Shown piece after piece: positions 33,199-44,715 of a stretch of DNA of 64,000 bases. Source of the stretch: Sequoia sempervirens. Its lineage: Eukaryota > Streptophyta > Pinopsida > Cupressales > Cupressaceae. The notes under the pieces are model-generated. The model had not been told where the DNA came from. It saw only the letters and a program-made list of their open reading frames with translations, and made no database searches. A program made the position numbers and the translations under genes. Position 1 is the first letter of the stretch, and each line of letters starts with the position of its first letter. The stretch spans positions 702,795,360 through 702,859,359 of the forward strand of contig VDFB02270651.1 of assembly GCA_007258455.2 (NCBI GenBank), read 5' to 3'.

Positions 33199-34699
33199 AT
33201 TTTCCCCCACTTTAGCGATCATGAGTACTAATAAGTGCTTGGTAAATTAGATGAAGGAAGGAGTAAGGTTAGAAATGTATACCTGAACCGTCGAGGAAGT
33301 AGACCACAATCTAGTGAACCTGAAGGTACACAGGAAATGAAGGACTCCATAGCTTCTTGAAACTATGAAGTTGAAGAAAGAAAGCATCTTACGGGCCTGT
33401 GGACCTGCAAGGAGGAAACCCCAAAGGTCTCTCATATGAAGGAAGCCCCGTGAAGTAAGTGCCTTACAGGCCCACATACCTGCAAGGAAGATGTCCTCCA
33501 AGAACTCTAGCATGAAGGATACCTGGGAAGCGTCCCCCAAGATCTCTCACATGGAGGAAGCCATGAAAGTTTCCCATAGACCCGTAGACCTGTAGGGAAG
33601 GTATTCTCTAAGATCTCTCACATGAAGAATACCCAAGGAAGTGTCCTAAAAACCCATAGACCTGTAGGGAAGGTAACCCCCAAGATCTCTCGCATGGAGG
33701 AAACCTACGAAAGTGGACTCCACAAAGTTAGGAAGCGGCCATGTAGGCAAGTAAGCAGACAGTTGTGCAGACCATTAACAATTTGGAAGACTTTCAAAGG
33801 GGTCCATTGGGAACCCTTCAAAAGAATAGGGGTCCACTCAAGGGACGCGTTGTTTGAAAAGAAAGGTCTAGTCAGGCTGCCCCCAAGCTAGATGCAAAGA
33901 AATTTGTTTGAGATAAAGAATTTCAAAGCGGATCCCTCGGGAACCCTTCAAAAGAAAAGGGGTCCACTCAAGGGATGCATAGTTCAAAAACAAATGGTTT
34001 TTTTCTCAGATCAATCCATCATCAAGGGATCCTTTCATAAAGAAAGAGAATGCCCCCATGTGTGGGGAAGGTTATAGCCATTCCACCTTGGGGGAAAGAA
34101 ATCTCAAGTTCTTTCAAAAGGATCCCTAATTCTGAATGTTGTTTTTGAAAAGGAATGTTTGTAAGGATTTTCGAGAAAAATTCATTGGTAACAAATGCAT
34201 TTTTTGAAAATCAAAACATTGAAGAAAGGGCATTGTCACACATGAGAGAGACAACTCAAGCAAAAAAGATAAAGAGAAAGATAAAGAGAAAGAAAAAGAG
34301 AGAAACAAAAATGAAGGGCATAGGGGGATCTGGTTTAGCGGGGTCAAATCTATCTAAGCTCATATAAATAATAGGTAACCACGGTGCAAGGAAAAAGATC
34401 ATCAATCCCCAACCAGATTAGGAAGAATGCACAGAAAACAAAGTAAAACTAAAAAATTGGTTCAACATGGAAGGGAAGCGTAAATGCCCCCAACACTTTG
34501 CATCATCCCCAATTTGTTGAAAATAAAGCACAAACATGGAAGAATGATGATACAAATAGAAGAAGGTTTACGACAAAAAAAACTACACCTTTATCCAAGC
34601 ACCAATAAGGGTGATGAGAGTCATCTAGGCACACATAGCATGATCACACGAAACACATCATAAAACACACACACACAAAAGATCAAGAAGAGGTCTTTT
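33199..34699 (-). repeat. Non-coding tail of A2 with tandem repeats
   Basis: Contains the polypurine tract (33199-33212), repeat units with GAGAGATCTTGGGGG-like cores between about 33400 and 33740, duplicated segments with GGACCCCTTTGAAAG-like cores (33790-33990), a purine microsatellite (34262-34312) and an (AC)n run (34663-34678) just after the ORF2 stop. The order is the same in A1 and A3. No gene is supported. Confidence 0.8.
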
Positions 34700-35121
34700 C
34701 CTAACACTAATTGACCAAGAGGTCGTCTGCTTCCCACTCTAGGTCATCGTAGGGGAAGGAGGATGATCTTGCAATGGTGGGATGTTAAGAGGAGGAGCAT
34801 TCAAACCTCCCACAAAAAGGGATAAGGAAGAAGACCCCTCGAGGTCCTCTCCACCGAGCTCTTGTGGAGCTAGGTTCGGTGATTTTGCGAAGATCTCTAA
34901 CAAGGTCAAGAATTCATCCATAGAGTTAAACATGAACCCTACAGGAGTGTCATGTCTAACTTCAGTGGATAGGGCGAGCTGTGCTTGAGATTCACTGTTG
35001 GGCTCGCTAGATGATTCGGGAGCGGTGACAAACTCAGGGGAAGTTGGGACGGGTTCCATCACCAAGATAGAACAGGTCAACACAAGGCCACCTTACAGAG
35101 AAGGCGGGCTCCTCTTATGTC
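34700..35121 (-). pseudogene. A2 ORF2, C-terminal part
   Basis: An open stretch (34739-35083) encodes the conserved C-terminus: SPEFVTAPESSSEP, FMFNSMDEFLTLLEIFAKSP, LAPQELGGEDLEGSSSL and NAPPLNIPPLQDHPPSP. It is separated from its N-terminal part (43283 upward) by insertion Z, and the sequence is continuous once Z and one ATGTC are removed. Function unknown. Homologous to 4218-4667 and 58708-59091. Confidence 0.7.
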
Positions 35122-36967
35122 TGTTGTGCCCTTAGCACACACGCCCCGTTCGAAACGGGGACCCTCTTTTCTTTTGCCTTGTCGGGTCATTTTTGTCACT
35201 GCCTCGTTTTGCGTGCCTCCCTTTTTGATGTCTTGGGTGGTCGATGTTGCTTCAAAGTCCCATCATAAAATTGACCATGCCCTCCCCTTTTTGGTTTTAC
35301 TGCGTTTCAATGCCTCGCGGGGCCCCTTTGGCTATTTGGCCTTGAAAACGGCCCCGGGCCCTTCCGGGCCCGGGCGTTCGGGATTCCCTCTTCGGGTTTC
35401 CCCTCTGTAAATGCCGTTTTTGGCAGCGTTCGCCGAGCATCCTTCTGGACCTCAGGGTCCGACCAGCCGCCTCCATCTAAAAACTTGTTGAACATTTTCT
35501 AGGCGGCGCCACGCCCTTCGGGTCCCGGACCCCCGAGTCTCGAACCCCAGAGTTCCTCCTCTAGGGTTCCATTTGAGTTTTGCCGTCCACGACGGCTTAC
35601 TCCCTGCGGCATCCCGCTCCTCGGGTCCCGCCGGCCCTTTCGCCGTCTGAAGTTGGTGTCGTCCCCTGTCTGCCGTGGGGTCTTCTAGGCCCGGCCGTCC
35701 GAAATTCCGTGGCGGTTTCGCCGTCCCTGACGGCGGATCTTTGGAGGCGCTCTGCCTTCCGGGCCCCGGCCAGCTTCCCGCCGCTGCCGTTCAAATGAAT
35801 AAACTTCAACGACTGCCGTCTTGCGCCCTCTCGGCTGTCGGGCCCCGGCTTTCCCGCCGTCGTCGCCAACTTTGAATTCACCAAACTTTTTTGGCCGCCG
35901 TACCTGTAATAAATGCGGACATTCATGGCAGTTGGGGTATAAAATGCCCAATCTGGCCAGTCATTATCATCTTACAAGATTGGAGTGAATTGGATAAGCT
36001 GCCATTTGGAGCCCACCGCCTTCGACAACGTCACGATCATCGCCCTCAGCGTCATTCCATCGACCGTTGGTAGATCCCACGTCTCGCCACATACCGCGTT
36101 TGAGGTAGGCCATCTGTTTGCCCTCCCATGCATCTTTTTCATGATTTTGAAAGATCTAAATGAATTAAAAAATTATTAAGAGGATGCAAAATGATAGAGC
36201 ATAAAATCACGCGCCAAACCCATATGTTAGAATATTAAGCAAACTCCTAGGATGCTCTCCTCGCCGATCTGGAGTTTCTCCCTATCGCGACTGTTCTTCG
36301 CGTAGGGAGAACGTCTGCCCCGGGCCCGAAACCCGCCTTCGCTGTCCGATTTTAAAATTGCAACACCTGCCGACAACAATTCTCCTCCCCAGGCCCGGCC
36401 CATCGGGCTTCCTGTCCTGGAGTTCTGCTTGCAATTCGTCATGCCTAAATTGCAAACCTCCCCTGCCTCCTGGTGGCCGGATCCCGACCATCTCGTTGTC
36501 GAAGAACTTCAAAATCGAACATGTGTCCTGCGCGCCCCTCGGGCACCAGACCTCGGAGTTCCTCCTCTAGGGTTCCACCTGTGTTTCGCCATCCGTGACA
36601 GCAAACATCCTGCGGCTTCCTACCCTCCGGGCTCCGCCTTCTCTTGCGTTGTTGACCTCTGCCGATTAAAAATTGTTGCATTGTTGACGCCTTCGGGCCC
36701 CAGGTGTCAGGGCCTCTGTGCCTCATTTTCCGCCGTCTTCACGGTGAAGTCTTTCTCTAAACTCATCGATGCCGTCCGACCCCCGGACCCCAACCTTTGC
36801 CCCACCGTTTGGCTTGTGTTTTCACGTCCGCATCTGTCGCGCCCCCCGGGCCCCGATGCCCGAACTTCCTTTCTTAGAAGTCCGCCGTTCACCCACTCCG
36901 CGGGGAAGTTTCACCCCTACCTTCCGGTCGCCGGGCCCCAAAGCGCCGTCCACCATGAGATCTCGCC

Positions 36968-37431
36968 AAACCTTCAAACAACTTTCTACTCGATAAGTAG
37001 GAGGTATTTTTCCACAGCGTGTCAAATTATGATATTGCTATCACGATTCAACCGTGTAGTTTCGAGTCAAACTCATTGACCCATGTTTCATGAGTAGTGG
37101 TTCACAAGAACCCATCTCTCATGATAGCGAATGGTCCACTTAGCACTCATTGCATCTAGGTGATGCTCACAGAGGTGAAGCACTGGTCCGTCCCGGGAGG
37201 TCACCCATCCCGGTACTGCTCCAGCTCAAGCGCGCTTAACCAGGGAGTTTTCTCCAAGGTTAAGCCCGCTTGAGTTGTTACCCCATTTGCAAAACCTTCA
37301 ACAAGTGTTGTGCCTTATGAACCATGGGAGTTTTCTCTAAGGTTAAGCGCGCTTAACCAGGGAGTTTCTCCAAGGTTAAGCCCACTTGAGTTGTTACCCC
37401 ATTTGCAAAACCTTCAGCAAGCTTTCTACTC
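36968..37431 (-). mobile_element. 5S-rRNA-derived module with 24-bp direct repeats
   Basis: Segment inside Z bounded by imperfect 24-bp direct repeats (36968-36991 and 37408-37431, 21 of 24 matching). On the minus strand it contains 5S rRNA-like sequence (37179-37242) and two further copies of the GGTTAAGC(G/C)CGCTT element. The flanking repeats suggest insertion of a 5S-derived retroposon, either a 5S-type SINE or a Cassandra-like LTR carrying 5S sequence. Confidence 0.6.
37179..37242 (-). ncRNA. Partial 5S rRNA-like sequence
   Basis: The minus strand reads GGTTAAGCGCGCTTGAGC, then GCAGTACCGGGATGGGTG, then ACCTCCCGGGA. These match the A box, intermediate element and C box of plant 5S rRNA, which form its internal polymerase III promoter. 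The 5' third of the 5S gene is missing and replaced, so this is not a functional rRNA gene, but the promoter elements look intact. Confidence 0.75.
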
Positions 37432-38123
37432 ACCGGGCTCCGTTTCCCGGGATTCCCGTCCTCACCCGCCGTTCCAAATAGAAAATCCCCCCTGTCGTCC
37501 CAGCATCCAGGCTTCGCCTTGCCGATTGCCGCCAAACATTAAATGAAACACCCTGCCACCGGGCTCTTGCTCTTGGACTTCCCCTCCCGGACTTCCGTGC
37601 GAGGATTTCCGTCCCAAACGGCGAAGTTTGTGCGTCTTTCTGGTGCTGCCGGCCCAAGCCCTCGAAAATGAATTAACACATGCCAGCCGCCCTTTGACCC
37701 TCCGGGCCCCGGACCCCTGACTTCCATCCTCGGATTTCCATCAGTTGTCTGCCTCTTCAAACTGCCATCTCCCGATAGCTTTCCGGCTTGAGACCTCCGG
37801 GCCCTCCTAAATCGAGCCTAACGATCCCAAATCTGGAATCTAACTTCGACCCACATCCTAAATTTTGGTCCTCTTCATCATAAACTTCTTGACATATTAA
37901 AATTTGACCAAAGAAAGTCTCTGGGAGCTTTCCGTTGCGTTTTCCCTTCCAAACAACATTCCTGCCAGGGAAGTCCGGCCCTCCGGGCCCAGATTGTCCA
38001 AATGCCCTTAATGAAAGATCAATAACATCTAGAGATGAAAGTTTATGATACGCTTGTCTGATTATTTGAAATAGATGTTGTTTTTGATATATGGACTAAC
38101 ATGAATGCTTTTAATGATCTATT

Positions 38124-41100
38124 GTGCTAACTTTGTCCCTGCTTGCAGAATATATGGAATCGGGTGCAGGAACTTCAGGGGCATCCGCCGAAGGGGACAA
38201 GGGAAAGAAATCAGGAAGGACCCCTCGAGGGAAAGAAGACAAGCACCAAATGAAGTACCAGTTCCAGGGTGAGCCGCTCCACTCAAAGGTCACAACCGAT
38301 TGGAAGGAAATCACCGACACCAACATTGGCCAGGTGGATATAGATGAATTCACGCAGAGAGTCAGGGTTAACCCAACAATGAAGAATGCCAGATTGATAA
38401 GGTAGAGTGGGATAGCCAAGGCTGCCAGTTTCCCTCCATCCCTCGTGGTGCCTGAATTGGTCATGGCTTGCCGAGAAGCGTATCAGACATACCAGAATAA
38501 TTGTCGATAAGGAGGGAAACATCCTTGTTGACATGTCACCAGAGGGGATCACCAAGACCTTTCATATCCCCACATTCCAACAGATGGAGGTCCCTACATT
38601 AGAAGAATGTCAAACGACATGGGATAATAACCCAACAGGATGCAAGAAGTCAATAAACCTCCATTGGCTTAAGGAAAAATGAGCCAGCACTGCGAAAGTT
38701 CCTCAAGAGCTCTTCTGTAGCGATTTCCACGAGGATTACCATGACCTGGTAACCATGTTGAGTAGGGTCATGGGTCTTCCAACGGCCGCCTACTTCTAGG
38801 AATGGATGGCCTATTACATTGAATAGATCCAGCGTGGAAATGAGGACGTCACAACCAAAGTTTCATTTTATTGGGGAGGAATCATAAGCAACTGCTTCCA
38901 TGAACAGTTTGTTAACGTAAAGAAAAGCTCCAAATTCTACACGACCTCCTACCTCGTCTACTCCCTAGCAGATCAAAGACAGTACAGCGGGTTGTTTATG
39001 GCACCCGATTAGGGGAAAAAGCGAGGACTCAAGCCCTTTGACAAATATCCCCAGCTCCAGTAATGAAATTTCAAAAGGGATTACTACAGGGTTAATGATG
39101 CCTTCATTGGCCATATCATCAGATTGATCGCCAGAGATTTCGAGAGGAGGGTCTCCCACAGTGCCAGAGCGCATTTAAAGCAATATGCTTTTCTTTTTAT
39201 CCAGTACCCAAAATTCACATACATCTGAGCCCAGGGCTTCACAGAGAGGCCGAATAGATTGCCTCGGTACCCCAATGACAGGATCATCTTCCTGGAGCTT
39301 TCTCGGCAACTCCAACACCTCCAGGCAATCTTCAGCAACAAGCATATAGCAGGGATCTCCTATCCCATGACCCTTGGCCAGGACATGTACCGCTTGCAGA
39401 CTTCCCAGTGTGCCAGTAACTCTGAGAAGGAGCTGAAGGAATACCATTTCGACTGGTACACCGCTCGCCCATGGATGGACCCACATGGCCACATTAGGAA
39501 AGCACTGGGGCCAGCATATGCCCATCAATATCACATTGAAGATTTATGGGCCGACTGCCAAGATGACAAAGAAGTGAGCACAAGGCACTACATGCGTATG
39601 ACGGTACTATTCCTGAGAAGAGTGCAACCATTTCTAGTACCAGACCAAGTTGAGGAAGACAAGACCATGATCATGCATCCGAGGTACCCTGCGGTTACCA
39701 ATCTGCCAATACCGTCGATCGACTGGGATGAATAGGAGGTCAATGACCTAGACACCATAACCCAACCGATCTTAACTCGTACCAAGGAGTGGATCGATGG
39801 GTAGATGGCTCATTTGAAGTGACAAGGGGTGGTCTTGACCTATGAGGGGCTCAAAAGTGAGCCAAGTGCCACGGAGGATGTTGCTGCCACCACGTCAACT
39901 GGTGGGACCTCCAAGTCTCCTCCCGTCACCAGGTCCCAAAAAAGAAAAGGAACAGAGACCGCCCAGTCTCCAGACCCCAAAGCCCCTGCAAAGAAAGAAA
40001 TGGGAGGCTCATCCCCAAAAAGGCTTAAACAGGCAGAAGGTGCGGAAGAATTGCGGCCTCCCTTGGCTCTCCCTGCCCCTCCTGTTGCACCACCCACCTC
40101 CCTGGATGCGGTCACCACTTCCCCGCCGGCAGTAGACATTTCTGTCCATCTTGCCCCTTCGCCTCCGGCTGAATCAGTAATAATTATTGACTCTTCTTCT
40201 GGCATGACCACTCCCCCTTCCTCTGTTGCCATGTCGCCAATCACATCGCTCCCCCTGGCAACCATAACATCGCTTATTCTCATTGCCACTATGCCCGAGA
40301 TTCTTACAAGGCATATGAAAAACCTTCCCCCGGAGCTCTCCCAGATATTGATGGATCCAACTCTCCAAGCAACCCTCGCCCAAGTCCTTGCAATGGCTCA
40401 ACCGTCATAACCACCGATAGGGCCGCCGGCTATGGAGGCTACAATGCTAATCTCGAAGGAGTTGGAGGAGCGAGAACGAGAAGCCTCGAAGTCTGTCGAG
40501 GAGGAGGCTGATGAGTATCACGAACACCCTGAGTACGAGTATAGAACCATCGACATGGTGGTTTATGAGGAGGAAGAGATGGGCTCTTCTGAGAGTGGGG
40601 ACGAGGAGGATGGCTCAGGTGCTAAGGAAATCATCCAGACATTCGATGAGGACCTTGAAGAAGAAATGATATAGCAACTGAAGAACGTTGGGACAAAGGC
40701 GGAAGGGTCACCACATGGTGAGGAAGGGAAGCCACCAGAAGAACAACAGATAAAGGACTTAACCGAGGCTAAAGTCCATGTTGCCAAAAGCCCCGAGGCT
40801 GAGGGTACTGAGGAGAAGAAAGAAGAAGAAATAGCAAAAGAAGGAAGTCCCTTCCGACAACCATCTACCAGGTTGCCTGTCAAACGCCTCGTGTTTGTCC
40901 ATGACTCCGATGAAGAAGAGGAGGATGATACCAAAGAGAAAGAAGAATCCCAAAAGGAAAAGGAGGCAGAAATCTTGCCCTTGACGGAGAAGGGCGAAGA
41001 CAGCCATGATTCGCCCAAAGGGAAGTCTGCTGTGCCGAGTGGTTAGAGAAGCAGATCGAAAGAATGACCCCTGTGCTGAAGGACCCAAGAGCGAGGCTAG

Positions 41101-42302
41101 AGGCCATCTTGGCTCGAGCCCAAATCACAACGAAGAAGGAGAAGAAGCCCAAGGTCCAATCCAAGGTAACAATGGATGCTTCTAGCTCCCAAGCAGCACA
41201 AATTGCAATGCCTATGATTGGCCAAGCTGGGGTAAGCTATAGCATCTCCACCATTGACTTGGGAACTACAACCAGAGAGCAGAAGGTCGAGCACCTTGAG
41301 GAGTCGGTGGCCACAGTGGTGCACCTGATAAAGCAGGATAAAATCTCCAAGGATGAGCTCAAGGCACAGGTTGCTGCCCTAACAGATTATATACAACAAT
41401 GGTCCTCAGTGGATGACCTACCCACCACCTCCACGGCCGCACCACAGTTGCTTTCCAAAGAGAAAATCAACAAAATGGAAAGAAGAAAGAACTTGGAAAA
41501 GACCACCGAGGACTGGTTCCGACAAGTCACATACGTCGGGAACATGGGAATCAGCAGGGTTGTGCAGACATCCAACAAGTTCTTGGACTTAATACAGTCT
41601 CTGGAGAGCACAAAGAGGCTCTGCACCAATTTCCCCGCAACCTACGACTCCACCTTCCCAATGATCGAAGCTATCCTTCAAATGCCTAAGGCCACGTAGG
41701 AGGAGAAGCTAGAGTTTAAAAAAGAAGATCACTGGCTAATGGATGTATGGCGCAAAGACTTCGATAACCAGAAGGAGAGGTTGGAGCAAATTTTGAGTAG
41801 GGTAGATCCTGATATTGAGTGGATCAAGGAAATCCGTGCGGAATGCACCCAATACCTTAAGCTGATGATGGGCTATGATATGCCCATTGTGCAAATGGAC
41901 TCAAAGAAGATCAAACTATACTTCCAGGAGAAGATGAAGGACGGGACAGCTGGAGATATCACAACGAAATTCCTAAGTTTTGCTACCCACGCCTTCAACC
42001 AATCAGAGCTGTTCAGGGACCAAGGCTTGAAATATGATGAAGATTGGAAAAGACTGGAAGAAAATGCTAAGGAATGGAGCTATCAGGCGTTGCGATGTGA
42101 AATCCTCGAGATAGACAAGCTCCAGGCGGTCATCCTCAAATACATAGAACACACAGCTTCCAAGGAGTAGGAGGACAGCCCGACCAAAGATGAAGACCTT
42201 CTTGAAGAGTAGCTACAACAAAAAATAGCAATCAGCTATAGGATGAAAGAGCTACAATGCCATCAACTAGAAGACGAAATAGGGAAGAGACGAAAAATAT
42301 AA
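38124..42302 (+). pseudogene. Decayed gene of Z (plant transposon-type protein)
   Basis: A long reading path from 38124 (after a T-rich stretch ending CTGCTTGCAG, like a 3' splice site) to 42302, with two frame changes (near 38470-38510 and 41040) and about a dozen stops. The N-terminal half (AASFPPSLVVPELV, LFCSDFHEDYHDLVTMLSRV, FYTTSYLVYSLADQRQYSGL) resembles the abundant plant family annotated as putative plant transposon protein. Next come a Pro/Ser-rich section (39850-40400), an acidic Glu/Asp/Ser/Lys section (40430-41030) and a Lys/Glu-rich, probably coiled-coil C-terminus (41064-42170; open frames of 211 and 143 codons). No RT or transposase motif is visible. The biochemical role is unknown; a structural, gag-like role is an inference. 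Confidence 0.6.
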
Positions 42303-43277
42303 TTTTTAATTGTGATCTATTTGGGGGTAGGTGAAACCCTATTTTGTAATGAATCTTGGCCATTCATTTAACTTTTTGAAAACTATAAATAGGGCACTCC
42401 TCTCATTTGTAAAGAGAGAGTTGAGTTGTTGTAAATGCATGCTGCATAAATTTATAACAAAAAGCATTGACTTGGTGTATTTTCTTGGTTTCTCCCATGT
42501 TGCTTGATTCAGTCTCCAATGTTAGATGTTTCACTTAGATTCTATTGTTGTTTAGTTAGTTATCTTATTTCTTTGGATAGATCTTAGAAATGCTGTTGGG
42601 TGATTGTGAAAATTCCTGCCATGTTGATGATTCCTTTGTCCATACTTTTTGCTGTTTGCTGAAGGTAGATAGCTGTGCAAAGTTAGTCTGGACTTGATTT
42701 CAAAGCTGCTCTAAACATTTATCTTTGATTCATGCATGTACATGGTGAATGAGGGATGAAAGATCTGCAGACCTTAGAAGATAGCACAATTTCCATGATA
42801 CTATGAAATCCCTGGTTAAGTGGGATATTGTTTTAAGAAATTGTCCATTGCAGGAACTCCATTGTCACTATTCATAGCTAATTGCAGACTTAGGAACTTT
42901 TCCTCTCCCTCGCCCTTTTTCCTTTTTCTTTAGTAACTGACCTATGCTAATGTTCATTGCACATTATAAAGCCAAATCCAACAACAAAATGGAGTCCAAG
43001 ATCACTGTTTGAACCTACAGCCAATGCATAATAGCTTTCCATCCCATGAACTCCATTTTAAGATCCAACTTCCATGCTTTGTATTTCCATGTAAGACCGC
43101 CTTGTGATTCTAGCAAATCACATCGAATTACTGAGGTATCTAAGCACTGTCATGACCTGACATCCGAGAGACCTTGGGATAGTGTTCTGCAATCCGATTG
43201 TGGGAGATTGTCTTTCAAGAGAGGTAGTGCACCTATGCACTGCCTGTGTTGAAAAGTGCATAAAAACACCATCAACA
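42303..43277 (+). promoter_or_regulatory. Right block of Z with TATA box
   Basis: After the gene comes TTTGGGGGTAGG (42320-42331), like a polypurine tract, then TGAAACCC. A strong TATA box CTATAAATAGGG follows at 42383-42394. This is how a 3' LTR would look, with U3 promoter followed by R. However, a matching 5' copy was not found at the left of Z. Nothing coding is supported here (frames such as 43046-43252 lack motifs). Confidence 0.5.
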
Positions 43278-43282
43278 ATGTC

Positions 43283-44256
43283 CTTCACTGCTAGAAGGAC
43301 CACACTCCACCTTTTGCCTTGTTGGAGGAGATGAACTCCCCATAGATGAGGCTAGAGGTGCAGAGGAAGAGGAGGAAAGAATTACAATGGATACAACTAA
43401 GGTATTAATCATATCCATGGGCTTTGGGAAATGTTGGATATTTGGAATGAATATCAACAAAGGCGGCTCCACCAAAGGAGTGATGAACACTTGTACCACC
43501 TTAGGGTTAGATGCACTTGTACTTGCAATGGAAGCTGAAAGTAGTGCAGGACCAGACTGAAGAGAAGTGGAAGGAAGGGGAGAGGAAGATGCTATTGGAG
43601 GCCCTGAAGTAGGGGCGGTTGTTTCTTCCTCATTCCTTTGCAAGGTGGCATGCTCAACCAAGAGAGCCTTTCGTTGGCACTTGCGTTCATGCACAAGGAA
43701 ATTTCTAAGACTCTTTGAGCTAGAGGCCAGAGGCTGTGAAGGAACATAAGGCTCCTGATCAACCATGGGGACATTCACTATAGTCATTTCCAGCAAAGGA
43801 ATGGATTTCTGAATAGGAGCAAGAGGAACAAGTTGAGAAACAGCGGGGAGTTAGCTCAAGAGCCTTGACTACTGGCCTCTTCCCATTCACTACTTTGGAG
43901 GTTAGAGCAGTAGGAGTCCATAGATCGAATTCCTTTTGGGAACCTTTCTTTCTGTTGTACAAATAATACCACGGTTTGAGGTATTCATTTGGGAGATCTG
44001 AGATCCTGAACTTGGGCCTACACCAAGGAGGAATCATCAGACTTAGCGGATAGCCACCGGGCTAACTCATCCAATACTCTTCCCAAGAAAGGGGAGAGGA
44101 TGTGGCAGTCCGGGAGAAGGCGACCTTCTCTTTACCTTTACAGGAAGGAGAGGGAGTCGGCGTGGACTTCTCCTTTCCTTTCTGGGAAGAGAGAACAGTT
44201 AGTACAGACTTCTCCTTCTCCTCTCGGGAAGAGGAGGCAACTAATTGTCTTACCAC
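43283..44256 (-). pseudogene. A2 ORF2, N-terminal and middle part
   Basis: Starts downstream of the protease with Lys/Glu-rich repeats (SQKGKEKSTPTPSPSCKGKEKV), followed by SPLSWEEYWMS, IPPWCRPKFRISDLPNEYLK, the basic stretch HERKCQRKALLVEHA and the Ser-rich LSSSSSAPLASSMGSSSPP. Equivalent blocks occur in A1 and A3. Broken by frameshifts near 43800 and 44050 and interrupted at 43282 by Z. No known domain. Confidence 0.68.
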
Positions 44257-44300
44257 GGGAAGGGTCAGTTTCGGCTATCCTTGGCTCCTCGTTTTATACT

Positions 44301-44710
44301 TTACATAATTCTTGTAAAGTGGGTCCATTCTCGGAAGAAGTAGACCAACTGGGGAGGGCCAAAAGTGATCCAATGAATATCCACCATAGGTTGATATCCA
44401 ATGCCATGCACTACATGCATGACACCTTCATGGGAGAATTTTAAACACTTGTGAATAACAGAGGTGATTCCATTTATGGAAGCTAGCCAAGGTATGCCTA
44501 GCTTTAGCTTGAACAAATCCAACTCCGTGATAAAATCAAAAATTGTGTCAACAGCCCTGGGTCCAACCAGGATGGACAAAGTTATTGAGCCGTAAGGTTT
44601 GAGACACATACCATTGTGCGTACGGATGGTAGATTTTGTTTCTTCATATTCTTCCCTTTGTAACGAATTTAATACTAATGTTTCCTCTCCAATAACATTC
44701 ACATGGCTCA
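44301..44710 (-). pseudogene. A2 protease, C-terminal part
   Basis: A 136-codon frame: SHVNVIGEETLVLNSLQREE, then TIRTHNGMCLKPYGSITLSI, then KLGIPWLASINGITSVIHKC. This is the second half of the retropepsin-like domain. Its first half (YILTRINGNIVTGVLVDP) lies at 46036-46298, on the other side of solo LTR W. Homologous to 5631-6143 in A1 and 57130-57560 in A3. Confidence 0.78.
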
Positions 44711-44715
44711 CGGGG

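Larger units (their letters stand above)
35122..38100. repeat. GC-rich, CpG-rich block with GGGCCC motifs
   Basis: Strikingly GC- and CpG-rich against AT-rich surroundings. CCGGGCCCCGG-like palindromes recur from about 35345 to 37990, separated by roughly 60-150 bp of pyrimidine-rich sequence with CCGTC and TTCGGG. An AT-richer strip lies at 36130-36240. Long overlapping open frames on both strands (for example 36429-37079) are products of composition. Confidence 0.75.
35122..43277 (+). mobile_element. Z: 8.16 kb insertion, TG...CA ends, no LTR pair seen
   Basis: Starts TGTTGTGCCC and ends CACCATCAACA. It is flanked by a perfect duplication ATGTC (35117-35121 and 43278-43282), and A2 ORF2 sequence is continuous across it. 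These are integrase-type signatures. It has a GC-rich left third (35122-38100), a decayed gene on the plus strand (38124-42302) and a right block with a polypurine-like tract and TATA box. The left and right ends share only TGTTG/CAACA, so I could not see a pair of LTRs. It may be a rearranged LTR element or a giant LTR-like unit. Confidence 0.75.

Noticed and set aside
36429..37079. A 216-codon open frame in the GC-rich block of Z, plus long frames on the opposite strand
   Set aside because: Overlapping long frames on both strands are expected in GC-rich DNA with few stop triplets; the product is Pro/Arg-rich without a motif or a conserved counterpart.
37179..37242. A functional 5S rRNA gene
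   Set aside because: Only the internal-promoter two thirds match 5S; the 5' part is replaced, so it is a derivative.
42332..43277. Right block of Z as a proven 3' LTR
   Set aside because: A polypurine-like tract and TATA box fit, but no corresponding 5' copy starting TGAAACCC was found at the left end of Z, which starts TGTTGTGCCC.
16393..43282. The same target duplication ATGTC for B1 and Z as a sign of a shared integrase
   Set aside because: A five-base coincidence is not rare enough, and the two elements have different sequences and hosts; noted only.
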